Positions 35,725-45,191 of a DNA stretch of 64,000 bases are shown here, in pieces. The DNA lies in assembly GCA_019240405.1 (NCBI GenBank), contig JAFAYL010000056.1:1-64000 (forward strand), written 5' to 3'. The translations under genes were made by a program, and so were the position numbers. Under the pieces are notes generated by a model that was not told the DNA's origin, made no database searches, and saw only the letters and a program-made list of their open reading frames with translations. Position 1 is the first letter of the stretch. The number at the start of each line of letters is the position of its first letter. This DNA is from Acidobacteriaceae bacterium. GTDB lineage: Bacteria > Acidobacteriota > Terriglobia > Bryobacterales > Bryobacteraceae.

Positions 35725-37145
35725 CCGAATCTATAGTGACCGCCTCTCTCCCGCTGCTCGTTCTTTCGGCGACCTCAGTCGCCATTATGATCGCCATCGC
35801 TATCAAGCGCGATCACCGTGCGGTGGCCATTATTTCGTTTGCAGGATTCGCTCTCTCGTTCGTGAGTCTCTGGCCTGCATCCTCCGGCGCACCCGTTCGG
35901 ATTGGCTCACTCTTAATCATCGATCGCCATGCGCTGGTTTATATGGGATTGGTACTTGCGGCGAGCGCCGCCATAATCCTGCTTTCCTTCCGGTATCTCG
36001 AAGACCGGTCCGAGCACAAGGAAGAGTTCTATCTGCTGCTCGTTTTCGCCACCGTGGGTTCGATGGTCTTGGCAGCAAGCAGCCATATGGTTTCCTTCTT
36101 TCTCGGATTAGAGTTATTGAGTGTCTCGCTATACGCGCTCGTCTCGTATCCGCGAATTGAGGCGCTTCCGCTCGAAGCGGGACTGAAATACCTGGTCCTA
36201 GCTGCCTCCTCCTCGGCGTTTCTGCTGTTCGGGCTCGCGCTAATCTATATCGTCCAAGGCACGATGGACTTCAGCCAGATCGCATCAGTCGCCCCGGACG
36301 CACAATCGCGTTTTATTTATCTCGGCGGAATGGTTCTTTTCTTCACGGGAATCGGCTTCAAACTCGCGGTTGTGCCGTTCCATCTGTGGACGCCGGACGT
36401 CTATCAAGGAGCGCCGATCCCTGCGACTGCGTTCGTAGCCACTACTTCGAAGGGCGGCGTCTTTGCATTCCTATTGCGCTGGTTCGCGGCTGAAGGCGGA
36501 GCTAATCAGAGCATGGTCGTAATCCTCGGAATCGTCGCGATCGCTTCCATGCTGGTTGGCAATCTTCTTGCACTACGTCAGACGAACATCAAACGGCTTC
36601 TTGCGTATTCGTCCATTGCCCACATGGGCTATTTCCTTGTGGCTGTTATCGCGGGAGGGACTCTGGGCAGATCGGCAGCGACGTATTATCTCGCAGCGTA
36701 CATCCTCACCATTGTTGGAGCATTCGGGTCATTGCTCGCGCTCTCACACGGAACGCGCGAAACTGAAACCTTCGACGACGTGCGCGGGCTTTTCTGGCGT
36801 CAGCCCGTGCTCGCGTCGATCTTTACCGCAATGATCCTTTCGCTCGCCGGGATTCCCCTCACGGCGGGCTTCTTGGGGAAATTTTACGTGCTCGCGGCGG
36901 GTGCATCTGTCGCCGCATGGACGTTAGTCATCGTGCTCATCATCAGCAGCACTATCGGATTGGTTTACTACCTGCGCATCATCGTCGCGATGTTTACCGA
37001 TTCAGATCGACCCGGAAGCGAGCTCATCAGAGAACGGATTCCGTTCACACCACGAATTGTGCTGGTTTTGTTGACCATTGCTCTGATCTTTCTTGGGATT
37101 TATCCGCAGCCGCTCTGGAACGCAATTACCGCCGGTCTGGGATGA
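35721..37145 (+). CDS. nuoN: NADH-quinone oxidoreductase subunit N
   Basis: NuoN is the third antiporter-like subunit and the last gene of the operon. The 474-residue protein has FFLGLELLSVSLYALV, GIGFKLAVVPFHLWTPDVYQGAPIP and LLAYSSIAHMGYFLVAVIAG, with the expected Glu and Lys. ATG 35721 overlaps the nuoM stop (ATGA at 35721-35724). The frame stays open for another 132 codons upstream, but that stretch is out-of-frame nuoM sequence. It ends 15 nt before the convergent CBS gene. Confidence 0.96.
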   Translation: MTESIVTASLPLLVLSATSVAIMIAIAIKRDHRAVAIISFAGFALSFVSLWPASSGAPVRIGSLLIIDRHALVYMGLVLAASAAIILLSFRYLEDRSEHKEEFYLLLVFATVGSMVLAASSHMVSFFLGLELLSVSLYALVSYPRIEALPLEAGLKYLVLAASSSAFLLFGLALIYIVQGTMDFSQIASVAPDAQSRFIYLGGMVLFFTGIGFKLAVVPFHLWTPDVYQGAPIPATAFVATTSKGGVFAFLLRWFAAEGGANQSMVVILGIVAIASMLVGNLLALRQTNIKRLLAYSSIAHMGYFLVAVIAGGTLGRSAATYYLAAYILTIVGAFGSLLALSHGTRETETFDDVRGLFWRQPVLASIFTAMILSLAGIPLTAGFLGKFYVLAAGASVAAWTLVIVLIISSTIGLVYYLRIIVAMFTDSDRPGSELIRERIPFTPRIVLVLLTIALIFLGIYPQPLWNAITAGLG

Positions 37146-37160
37146 AATTTCGGCCCAGGT

Positions 37161-37613
37161 TTAATGGGATAAATCCCCTGCTATGTAGTGCTCCATGTGC
37201 GCGATTGTGTCGTCCTGGGCCGACACAATCCAGTTCACGAGATCGCCAATCGATAGAACGCCTGCAACTGTTCCGTCGGAATTGATCACCGGGAGATGCC
37301 GGATCCGATTGTCGGTCATCGTTCGCATTGCATCTTCGACAGATGTGTCGCAACGAATGGTGATGGGCGAAGGAGTCATGATCTCGCGGACAAACGTGTC
37401 CTTCGAAGACCGGCCTTGCAGGATGACTTTGCGCGCATAGTCGCGCTCTGAGATAATGCCCACCAATTGATCGCCATCAATCACAAGTAGAGCGCCGACG
37501 CGTTTGTCGGCCATCATTTCGATCGCCGAATAGACCGACGCATCGGGAGGCAATGAAAATATACCGCCCCCCTTTTGCTTGAGCAGCATAGAAACCCGAT
37601 CAAGAACTCTCAT
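37161..37613 (-). CDS. CBS-domain pair protein
   Basis: The 150-residue cytosolic protein consists of two CBS domains: ALLVIDGDQLVGIISERDYARKV in the first and MTDNRIRHLPVINSDGTVAGVLSIGDLV in the second. Such Bateman modules bind adenosine nucleotides and regulate partners or sense energy charge. The stand-alone form resembles the 'inosine-5'-monophosphate dehydrogenase-related' CBS proteins. ATG at 37611-37613 is chosen because GGGAGGG precedes it by about 5 nt; the frame is open 29 codons further upstream without such a site. It converges on nuoN. No partner gene is apparent. Confidence 0.88.
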   Translation of the reverse strand: MRVLDRVSMLLKQKGGGIFSLPPDASVYSAIEMMADKRVGALLVIDGDQLVGIISERDYARKVILQGRSSKDTFVREIMTPSPITIRCDTSVEDAMRTMTDNRIRHLPVINSDGTVAGVLSIGDLVNWIVSAQDDTIAHMEHYIAGDLSH

Positions 37614-37707
37614 CAGCCCTCCCGCGAAGTATGGGATCGTTTTACGCTGAGAGCAGTATACGCCTTGTCTTCGGCCCGCTTCAAGGCCTACTGTAACCAC
37701 CGGACGA

Positions 37708-38718
37708 CTACGCTAATCCGCCACTGCGCGCAAATTTTAACGCTTCTACAGCCGCTCCCCGCGCCCCCGCGCAGTCACCGTTCGGCATCACGTGGATGGG
37801 AATATCGGCTTGCTCTACACGCTGCTTGGGCATCACCGCGCGAATCTCATCGATGAACCAGCCCTGAAATTCCGGTTTAGTTTCAAGTGCGCCACCGCCG
37901 ACAATCAGCGCATCCGGGTCGAAAGTATTGATCATTTCGTCGAACAGCAGCCCGAGCGCATGCGCCTGCACACGAAAGATCTCTTTACACATCGGATCTC
38001 CTCGCTCCGCCAAACCTCGCACCAGCTTCGAGGCTTGGCGAAGATCACCGAGCTTCCCAAGTTCGTGGTCCGGAAACCGCCGGAGAAAAAAAGGGAGCAG
38101 GCACTTCTCTATCGCGATCAAAGAGCAAAGCGATTCCAGGTCTCCAATGCGGCCGCAATTACATACCGGCTCGATGCCATCGATCCCGCGAATACTCTGG
38201 TACGGAATCAGCACATGGCCCAGCTCTCCACCGAATCCCTTACGGCCAATTACAACGTTTCCCTCTGTGATGACTCCGCCGCCCAGACCAGTCCCGATGA
38301 TTGCCGATATAGAGCTAGTCTTGGCATCGAATCCAAAAAGGACAAAGTGGCCCCAAAGCGCTCCCGCGTTTCCATCATTCAGGTACAACACAGGCTTGGC
38401 AAGCTTTTTCGCAAGATTCTCCCGGATATCGAATCCCGCCCAATCCGGATGCACAAAATTCGTGGAACCTCGCGCGCTTAGAACCCCAGTCGCGCTCGCA
38501 GGTCCTGGAGTGTCAAGACCAACCATGACGACATCCTCGAGCGGAACGCCAGCCTTTTCAGCGGCAATGCTGAAACCATCTGCGACTTGCGCAAGACATA
38601 CCTCGGGTCCCTCTCTGGCACGCGCAGGATGCTCACACAAGCTCTCGATAAGGAACTGCTCTTCCGCGGTTAGAAACGTGTAGTTGATCGCCGTTCCGCC
38701 AACATCCACTCCGGCCAC
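37708..38718 (-). CDS. ROK-family sugar kinase (glucokinase-like)
   Basis: The 336-residue protein has an N-terminal ATP phosphate loop GVDVGGTAINYTF, the sugar-binding segment NDGNAGALWGH, a GTGLGGGVI adenosine loop and GELGHVLI, all diagnostic of ROK kinases. The zinc motif, normally CxCGxxGCxE, reads CNCGRIGDLES: the third Cys is replaced by Asp, so zinc binding may differ. The substrate may be glucose or another hexose and cannot be decided. The start is GTG, the first possible one after an in-frame stop. It lies 95 nt upstream of the CBS gene and about 100 nt downstream of pyruvate carboxylase. Confidence 0.87.
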   Translation of the reverse strand: MAGVDVGGTAINYTFLTAEEQFLIESLCEHPARAREGPEVCLAQVADGFSIAAEKAGVPLEDVVMVGLDTPGPASATGVLSARGSTNFVHPDWAGFDIRENLAKKLAKPVLYLNDGNAGALWGHFVLFGFDAKTSSISAIIGTGLGGGVITEGNVVIGRKGFGGELGHVLIPYQSIRGIDGIEPVCNCGRIGDLESLCSLIAIEKCLLPFFLRRFPDHELGKLGDLRQASKLVRGLAERGDPMCKEIFRVQAHALGLLFDEMINTFDPDALIVGGGALETKPEFQGWFIDEIRAVMPKQRVEQADIPIHVMPNGDCAGARGAAVEALKFARSGGLA

Positions 38719-38821
38719 TACGTGCAGGGCTAATACCTCGCTTTAAATAATTTGGCTTCCGCAGTGTTAGCGTATCAGGACGGACTCTTTAGAATGCCGC
38801 GACAGCAACGTTGCCGAAACA

Positions 38822-41800
38822 CTATTCGATCGTCAGGAGAATGTCCCTGGCCTCAACGGTATCGCGGGGACGCACGCTAATTTCTTTCACCATTCCAGCG
38901 ATGGGCGCGTGAACGGTGGTCTGCATTTTCATCGCATCCATAACCAACAGGCGATCTCCCGGACTGACTTGCTGGCCGTCTTTCACGTGCAGCACCGTAA
39001 TCGCGCCGGGAATCGGAGCGCCAACCTCGCCCGCTTTCGCCGGATCCGCCTTCCGGCGAGCCGCGATGACTTGCTTGAATGACTTGTCGCGAATTTCCAC
39101 TTCGCGGGGTTGGCCGTTCAGCTCAAAAAATACGGTCCGCATCCCGTCGGGCCTAAGTTCTCCGACCGTCAAAAGGCGGATCACGAGCGTCTTTCCAGGC
39201 TCCAGCTCAACTGTCATTTCTTCGGTTTCGTGCAAGCCATAAAAAAACTGAGGTGTCGGGAGAACTTCGAGCTCGCCATATTGGGCCCGCGCGGCCGCGA
39301 AATTGAGAAACACGTCCGGATACATCAAATAGCTCATCAGGTCGGTCTCGGATGTAGAGCCGGTCTGCTCAGCCAATTTCTTGGCGGCGCCCTCTAGGTC
39401 GGCGGGCTCGAGCCGCTCTCCGGGCCTCCCCTCATACGGGGAGCGCCCTCGCAAAATGACCTGCTGCAGCTTCGCGGGCCAGCCCCCTTCGGGCTCGCCC
39501 AGAGAACCCATGAACATATCGATCACCGAGTTCGGAAAAGTCAGATTGTGATTCACCGGCAGCCTTTGCACATCAGCGACAGTCATGTCATGGCTGATCA
39601 GGTAAAGAGCGAAATCGCCGACGGCCTTGCTCGACGGAGTAACCTTGATGATGTCTCCAAATGCCCGGTTTACCTCCGCGTATGCGCGAGCGACTTCAGG
39701 CCACCGGCCGCCTAATCCCATAGCCTCGGCTTGCTCCTTTAAGTTGGTGTATTGCCCGCCCGGCATTTCGTGAATGTAAACATCGGCGCTACCGGATTTT
39801 GGCGCGTTGTCGAAGGGTAGATAGTAGGTGCGCACCGTCTCCCAATAATCCGAGCAGCGATTCAGCGCTTCGAAACTCAATCCAGTGTCGCGATCGGTAT
39901 GCGCCAGCGCGGCCACGACCGAGTTCAAATTGGGCTGGCTCGTGACGCCGCTCATTGAGGAGATTGCTCCGTCCGCCACTTCAACGCCCGCCTCGGAAGC
40001 TTTCAGAATCGTCGCCGCATTGATCCCGCTCGTGTCATGGGTATGTAAATGAATTGGAAGACCAATCTCTTCACGAAGGGTCTTCACGAGCTTGAATGCC
40101 GCGTATGGCCGCAGCAGTCCAGCCATATCTTTAATGCCGAGAATGTGTGTACCCATTTGCTGCAATTCTTTGGCGAGCCGTACGTAGTAGTTCAGCGAAT
40201 ACTTTTCTCGTGATGGGTCCAGAATGTCGCCGCTATAACAAATTGCAGCCTCGCAGAGCCTGCCTGTTTTCAAGACAGCTTCAACGGCAACTTTCATATT
40301 GGGCATCCAGTTGAGCGAATCGAAGATGCGGAAGATATCGATACCGTGCAGCGCTGCGTCTTCTACGAATTTCTCGACAACGTTATCCGGATAAGCCGTG
40401 TAGCCGACTGCATTCGAAGCCCTGAGTAGCATTTGAAAGCAAATGTTTGGGATTCTTTGCCGCAGCTCCTCCAAACGCTTCCATGGGTCCTCTAGCAGAA
40501 ATCGCATCGCTACATCGAAAGTCGCGCCCCCCCACATTTCGAGGCTGAATAGTTGCGGCAACTCCTTCGCGACAAACTCTGCGATACGGAAAAGATCATA
40601 GGATCGCACTCGCGTTGCCATCAACGACTGATGTGCATCGCGGAATGTGGTATCAGTCAACAACAGTCTGGATTGCTTTTGCGTCCAATCCGCGAAGCCT
40701 CTTGGTCCAAGCTGATCGAGCAACTGGCGGGTTCCGTGAATCGGCTCGCCTGCATGCGTCTGGGGCACCACGGCTTCGCGAATCACCGCTGGTCTCGGTT
40801 TGTCTATGACCTCTGGATTTCCATTAACGATCACCTCGGCGAGATAGGTGAGCAATTTTGTTGCGCGATCGCGCCGCGGCGCAAACTCGAATAACTCGGG
40901 AGTATCGTCTAGAAACGAAGTTGTCGCCTGACCCGCTTGAAAGTCGGCGTGATTCACTACGTTTTCTAAGAAAGGAATATTCGTCTTTACACCGCGGATC
41001 CGGAACTCGCGCAAGGCGCGATCCATGCGCTGGCAGGCCTGATTGAAATTCGCTCCCCACGCGGTAACCTTCACAAGCAGGGAATCGTAATACGGCGAGA
41101 TGACCGCGCCGTTATAAGCCGAGCCGCCATCGAGACGAATGCCGAAGCCTGCCGCCGAACGATATGTCCGAATCTTGCCGTAGTCCGGAGCAAAGTTCTT
41201 TTCAGGATCTTCAGTGGTTACCCGGCATTGCAGGGCTGTGCCGTGCAGAGGGATCTCCGGTTGCGCAGGCAGTGCAACTTCCTCATCATGAAGGCTGCGC
41301 CCCTGCGCCATTAGAATCTGGGTTCGAACGATATCGATGCCGGTGATCATCTCAGTCACCGTGTGCTCCACTTGCAGCCGTGGATTCACCTCAATGAAAA
41401 ACCATTCGTGAGTATCCGCATTGACCAAAAATTCGACGGTTCCGGCGTTGTAATAGTTGACCTCTCGCGCTAAAGCAACCGCCGCTTCGGCCAGCACTCT
41501 TCGCACCGAATCGGGCAGCCCGATTGCGGGAGCAATCTCGATGACTTTTTGGTGCCGCCGTTGGACTGAACAGTCTCGCTCATAAAGATGAAGGATGTTG
41601 CCGTGAGTGTCCCCGATAATCTGAATCTCGACGTGCTTCGCGTGCGGTACATATCGCTCCAGAAACACAGCACTGTTGCCGAATGCCGCGTCTGCCTCTT
41701 CGCTCGCCTCTTCGAGGTTCGACCGAAACTCAGCGGCTGAATTGACGACTCGCATACCACGTCCGCCGCCACCAAACGCGGCTTTCACCATGAGTGGAAA

Positions 41801-42259
41801 TCCAATTCGTGCACCGGTGTCGAGAGCCTCGTCACTCTTCGGATCAATCGGATTCTCAGTTCCAGGGACAACGGGTACGCCCGCGCGCTCCGCGAGTTTG
41901 CGCGCCGCAGTTTTATCGCCTAATTTTTCCAGGATTTCAGCGCTTGGTCCCACGAACGTGATTCCAGCGTTTTGACAAGCGCGCGGAAGAGCAGGATTCT
42001 CAGCGAGAAAGCCATATCCCGGATGAATGGCGTCAACTTCTTTTTCGAGGGCGAGCGCGAGGATCCCGTCCACGTCCAGATACGCCTGAACCGGGCCTTT
42101 TCCTTTTCCGATCAAATACGCTTCATCGGCTTTGAACCGGTGCAGACTGAGCCGGTCTTCCTGTGAATAGATCGCAACTGTGCGAAGTCTGAGCTCGTTC
42201 GCTGCTCTCAGGATGCGAATTGCAATTTCTCCGCGATTGAGAGCCAGCAGTTTCTTCAT
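38822..42259 (-). CDS. pyc: Pyruvate carboxylase (single-chain)
   Basis: Pyruvate carboxylase makes oxaloacetate from pyruvate, bicarbonate and ATP to refill the TCA cycle. The 1145-residue chain contains in order biotin carboxylase (about 1-450; KKLLALNRGEIAIRI, AAFGGGGRGMRVV, EVNPRLQVEHTVTE), the carboxyltransferase TIM barrel (about 525-800; LTDTTFRDAHQSLMATRVR), the PYC/OADA allosteric region, and the biotin carrier with Lys1111 in VMDAMKMQT. Full length with no lost motif. It follows the ACT-domain gene by 25 nt, so both are probably one operon. Confidence 0.96.
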   Translation of the reverse strand: MKKLLALNRGEIAIRILRAANELRLRTVAIYSQEDRLSLHRFKADEAYLIGKGKGPVQAYLDVDGILALALEKEVDAIHPGYGFLAENPALPRACQNAGITFVGPSAEILEKLGDKTAARKLAERAGVPVVPGTENPIDPKSDEALDTGARIGFPLMVKAAFGGGGRGMRVVNSAAEFRSNLEEASEEADAAFGNSAVFLERYVPHAKHVEIQIIGDTHGNILHLYERDCSVQRRHQKVIEIAPAIGLPDSVRRVLAEAAVALAREVNYYNAGTVEFLVNADTHEWFFIEVNPRLQVEHTVTEMITGIDIVRTQILMAQGRSLHDEEVALPAQPEIPLHGTALQCRVTTEDPEKNFAPDYGKIRTYRSAAGFGIRLDGGSAYNGAVISPYYDSLLVKVTAWGANFNQACQRMDRALREFRIRGVKTNIPFLENVVNHADFQAGQATTSFLDDTPELFEFAPRRDRATKLLTYLAEVIVNGNPEVIDKPRPAVIREAVVPQTHAGEPIHGTRQLLDQLGPRGFADWTQKQSRLLLTDTTFRDAHQSLMATRVRSYDLFRIAEFVAKELPQLFSLEMWGGATFDVAMRFLLEDPWKRLEELRQRIPNICFQMLLRASNAVGYTAYPDNVVEKFVEDAALHGIDIFRIFDSLNWMPNMKVAVEAVLKTGRLCEAAICYSGDILDPSREKYSLNYYVRLAKELQQMGTHILGIKDMAGLLRPYAAFKLVKTLREEIGLPIHLHTHDTSGINAATILKASEAGVEVADGAISSMSGVTSQPNLNSVVAALAHTDRDTGLSFEALNRCSDYWETVRTYYLPFDNAPKSGSADVYIHEMPGGQYTNLKEQAEAMGLGGRWPEVARAYAEVNRAFGDIIKVTPSSKAVGDFALYLISHDMTVADVQRLPVNHNLTFPNSVIDMFMGSLGEPEGGWPAKLQQVILRGRSPYEGRPGERLEPADLEGAAKKLAEQTGSTSETDLMSYLMYPDVFLNFAAARAQYGELEVLPTPQFFYGLHETEEMTVELEPGKTLVIRLLTVGELRPDGMRTVFFELNGQPREVEIRDKSFKQVIAARRKADPAKAGEVGAPIPGAITVLHVKDGQQVSPGDRLLVMDAMKMQTTVHAPIAGMVKEISVRPRDTVEARDILLTIE

Positions 42260-42284
42260 GAGGACAGGGTGGGCGAGTAGTATT

Positions 42285-42986
42285 TCAGAACTCTCGCCGG
42301 CTCAAGCGTTCAATTCTGAATTTAGCTGTGTCGGCAACTGCCATTACGGCCATAACGCCGGCTTGAACAGGATCAGTAACCACTAAGTCACAAGCGGCCG
42401 GTACGCTTCCGGCCATATTCAGACTAATCACCAGCAGCCCTTGGTCGCGCACTTCGCGCACTGCCGCTTCGATATCGCCACCCATTAGCGCGCCGGCCAT
42501 TACCAGCGCTCGAACGCGTGGCAGGCGCAAGACGGCCCGAACAGCTCCGGCGAGCGCTTGTTCACCCACAAGCGGAATCGTGTCGACTGAAATGCGTTCA
42601 CCGCGGATGTTGTGCCGGTCAGCTTCAGAAATTGCGCCAAGCGCGACTTGGCCCACCTGAGCTCCTCCCCCGACGATGATGATTCGCTTCCCGTAGATCT
42701 TTTGCATCGATTCCACGCGCGTGATAGAACGGACAACATCGAGACCCTGCAAATCGGAAACTAGAGCTTCCGAAGCACCCGGCACGTCTACTTCGAGGTA
42801 GATGTTGGCAGCGCCTCCCTGATCCTCAATGATCGAAATGGAACGAATATCGCCCCTGTGCCTGACGATGACTCCCGTGAGTTGATGGAGAACGCCCGGC
42901 GCGCTGAGTGTCACGAGCACCAACCCGACGAGTTTATTCCCGCCCTGATTGTTGGCATTCTCAGCGTGTAACGAATCTCGATCCAT
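42285..42986 (-). CDS. ACT-domain protein, DUF5612-like
   Basis: The 233-residue protein starts with a variable segment, then an ACT domain (about 18-90; LVTLSAPGVLHQLTGVIVRHRG, SISIIEDQGG). A second domain (about 98-225) follows, with GKRIIIVGGGAQVGQVALGA, a Rossmann-like GGGxxxG loop, and a repeated alternation of hydrophobic strands and Ala-rich helices. I recall this pair as ACT plus DUF5612, found mainly in archaea and some bacteria and annotated as a predicted amino-acid-metabolism regulator. The ligand is unknown. It lies directly upstream of pyruvate carboxylase and downstream of tRNA-Ser. Confidence 0.65.
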   Translation of the reverse strand: MDRDSLHAENANNQGGNKLVGLVLVTLSAPGVLHQLTGVIVRHRGDIRSISIIEDQGGAANIYLEVDVPGASEALVSDLQGLDVVRSITRVESMQKIYGKRIIIVGGGAQVGQVALGAISEADRHNIRGERISVDTIPLVGEQALAGAVRAVLRLPRVRALVMAGALMGGDIEAAVREVRDQGLLVISLNMAGSVPAACDLVVTDPVQAGVMAVMAVADTAKFRIERLSRREF

Positions 42987-43005
42987 CAGAGTAGCGATTG
43001 CGACT

Positions 43006-43100
<95 letters not shown>

Positions 43101-43402
43101 AGGTAACGGCGGGTCCTTTTGCATGCTAGCACGGCAATTTGTTCAGCAAGTTGCCTAACCCGGTAGCCGGATGGCTGGGCAGCGCGACAACTGAGAAATC
43201 TTTTTCAGACAAATCTGGCGTACTATTCACGACGGTAGACATACTTACCCTGTTCACGGAGTAAGCGTTTGAAGATCCCTTACCTGAGTGTTATTGTGAT
43301 CTTGTAGTCCGCGAAGATGTTCGAAACAGGCGGATTCAACCGACCGGCGATCATCAACTAGCCCACTTTCAAGTACGAAGGAAATTATAGGAATTGAATA
43401 AG
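43101..43402. other. Intergenic region between tRNA-Ser and carbamoyltransferase genes
   Basis: About 300 nt with no credible gene. It must hold the promoters of both the tRNA (leftward) and the carbamoyltransferase gene (rightward). A small CGGTAGCCGG...GGCTGGG hairpin lies around 43160-43180. A possible -10-like TACTAT lies around 43219, but without a clear -35. No tRNA-end duplication or integrase was seen, so there is no direct evidence of an integrated island. Confidence 0.35.
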
Positions 43403-45172
43403 ATGGACCGACCTGTCTACGTTCTGGCCGTTCATGATGGGCACAATGCCTCGGCTTGCCTTTTGGCTGACGGCAGGATTGCATACGCCATCCAGGAAGA
43501 GCGGCTGACGGGTGAAAAGAATGCGAATTGCTTCCCTGCACTTTCCATTCAGGCGTGTCTCGATTTCGCGGGTCTCCAGCCACGCGATATTGCGAAGCTC
43601 GTGTTCGCAAGTCACCGAAGCACCCCAGCAGGCTTGCGTTCTCACGACCAAATGAAGGCCAGCCGCCGGGAGGCAACGCTTACAGGGACACTTCGGCGAG
43701 CCCTTTGGTATCCGTACTACCAAACGCGTACACATCTCGGCCTTCCAGAGCGGATGAACAATCTAGAGCGGGCTGGATTCGGTCGAAATCAATACTCCGA
43801 GTATGAGCACCACTTGTGTCATGCCGCCTCTGCCTACTATGGGCTGCGCGACGATTCTCAAACAAGCTACGTCGTTTTGACCGTAGATGGTTTTGGAGAT
43901 CTGGATTGCGCCACTGTGTGGATCAATCGGGACGGAATCCTGGAACGGATTGCCCGGACGCCGTTCACAGATTCACTCGGGACGATTTACGGTATTACCA
44001 CCGGCATGATGGGTTTTCGGCCACTGGAACACGAATACAAGCTGATGGGGATGGCCCCGTATGCCTCTCGCAAGCACGCGCAGCGCGTGGCGGAATCGTT
44101 TCACAAGCTGTTGGCGGTTGACGAAGACCGCATGCGCTTCAAACGCCGCACCCTGGAGCCGAGCTTTCTTTATACACGGCGAATTCGAGACATGATCAGC
44201 GGCGAGCGATTCGATCTGGTATGTGCGGGGCTGCAACAATTCACCGAAGAACTGCTTCTCAAGCTAGCGAACAGCACGGTGCGAGCAACCGGCGTCGGCC
44301 GGCTCTTGTGCGCGGGCGGCGTATTCATGAATGTTAAGGCCAATAAGCGGCTCATGGAGCAACCTGATATCGAGTCGATCGGTGTCTTTCCGTCTTGCGG
44401 CGATGAAACCTTGCCAATGGGCGCAGCTTATCTCGCCTACATTGCCGAGGGCGGGAAAGAAGCCGCGGAGCGCATCGAACCCATCACTGACTTTTATCTG
44501 GGCGGTGATGTGAGTGATGAATCGTGCCGGCAAGCAGCCGAGTCGAGGGGTCACGACGTTCGTTATCACGATGATGTTGAAGCAGAGGTCGCGAGAATAC
44601 TCATAGCCGGCAAGCCGCTCGCGCGGTGTAAAGGCCGCATGGAATTCGGAGCCCGCGCGCTCGGGAATCGCTCAATTCTGGCCGACCCTAGCAACCAAGA
44701 CGTGGTCCGGGTGATCAACCGTATGGTGAAAAATCGCGACTTCTGGATGCCATTCGCGCCCGTCGTTCGTCGTGAGAGAATGCACGACTATTTCGTAAAC
44801 CCGAAGCATCTCCTTAGCCCGTATATGATGCTGACGTTTGACACCCGAGAGAATTTTCGGGAGCTTATAGCGGCGGTACATAACGCCGACCTCACAGCTC
44901 GGCCTCAAGTAATTGAGGCCCACCAGAATCCGGACTACTATCGTCTCTTGCAGATTTTTGAACAACAGACCGGGCGGGCGGTGCTACTCAATACCTCCTT
45001 TAACCTGCACGGATTCCCCATCGTGAATACGGCCCAAGACGCTATGAACGTGTTCGAGAATAGCGGGCTTGAGTATCTGAATTTAGGTCAGCTCATCGTC
45101 CATAAGCGCGAAGTAGTACGCGTAAACACAACGAGCGCGTTCGCCGAACGCGAAGTTGCACATTCACATTAA
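43403..45172 (+). CDS. Carbamoyltransferase, NodU/CmcH/TobZ family
   Basis: The family transfers a carbamoyl group from carbamoyl phosphate and ATP to hydroxyl or amino groups of natural products. The roughly 589-residue protein has the N-terminal Kae1-like part (LAVHDGHNASACLLADGRI, QEERLTGEKN, EHHLCHAASAYYGL, TVDGFGDLDC) and the YrdC-like C-terminal part (about 380-580; FGARALGNRSILADP, FWMPFAPVV, LLNTSFNLHGFPIVNTAQDA). The DGHNAS, HHxxHA and DGxGD metal/ATP motifs are intact. Here it stands alone, without polyketide, aminoglycoside or glycosyltransferase genes, so the acceptor is unknown. ATG 43403 is preferred; a TTG at 43394 is too near the AGGA. Confidence 0.92.
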   Translation: MDRPVYVLAVHDGHNASACLLADGRIAYAIQEERLTGEKNANCFPALSIQACLDFAGLQPRDIAKLVFASHRSTPAGLRSHDQMKASRREATLTGTLRRALWYPYYQTRTHLGLPERMNNLERAGFGRNQYSEYEHHLCHAASAYYGLRDDSQTSYVVLTVDGFGDLDCATVWINRDGILERIARTPFTDSLGTIYGITTGMMGFRPLEHEYKLMGMAPYASRKHAQRVAESFHKLLAVDEDRMRFKRRTLEPSFLYTRRIRDMISGERFDLVCAGLQQFTEELLLKLANSTVRATGVGRLLCAGGVFMNVKANKRLMEQPDIESIGVFPSCGDETLPMGAAYLAYIAEGGKEAAERIEPITDFYLGGDVSDESCRQAAESRGHDVRYHDDVEAEVARILIAGKPLARCKGRMEFGARALGNRSILADPSNQDVVRVINRMVKNRDFWMPFAPVVRRERMHDYFVNPKHLLSPYMMLTFDTRENFRELIAAVHNADLTARPQVIEAHQNPDYYRLLQIFEQQTGRAVLLNTSFNLHGFPIVNTAQDAMNVFENSGLEYLNLGQLIVHKREVVRVNTTSAFAEREVAHSH

Positions 45173-45191
45173 CGGCTAACGCTGAGCGCCG

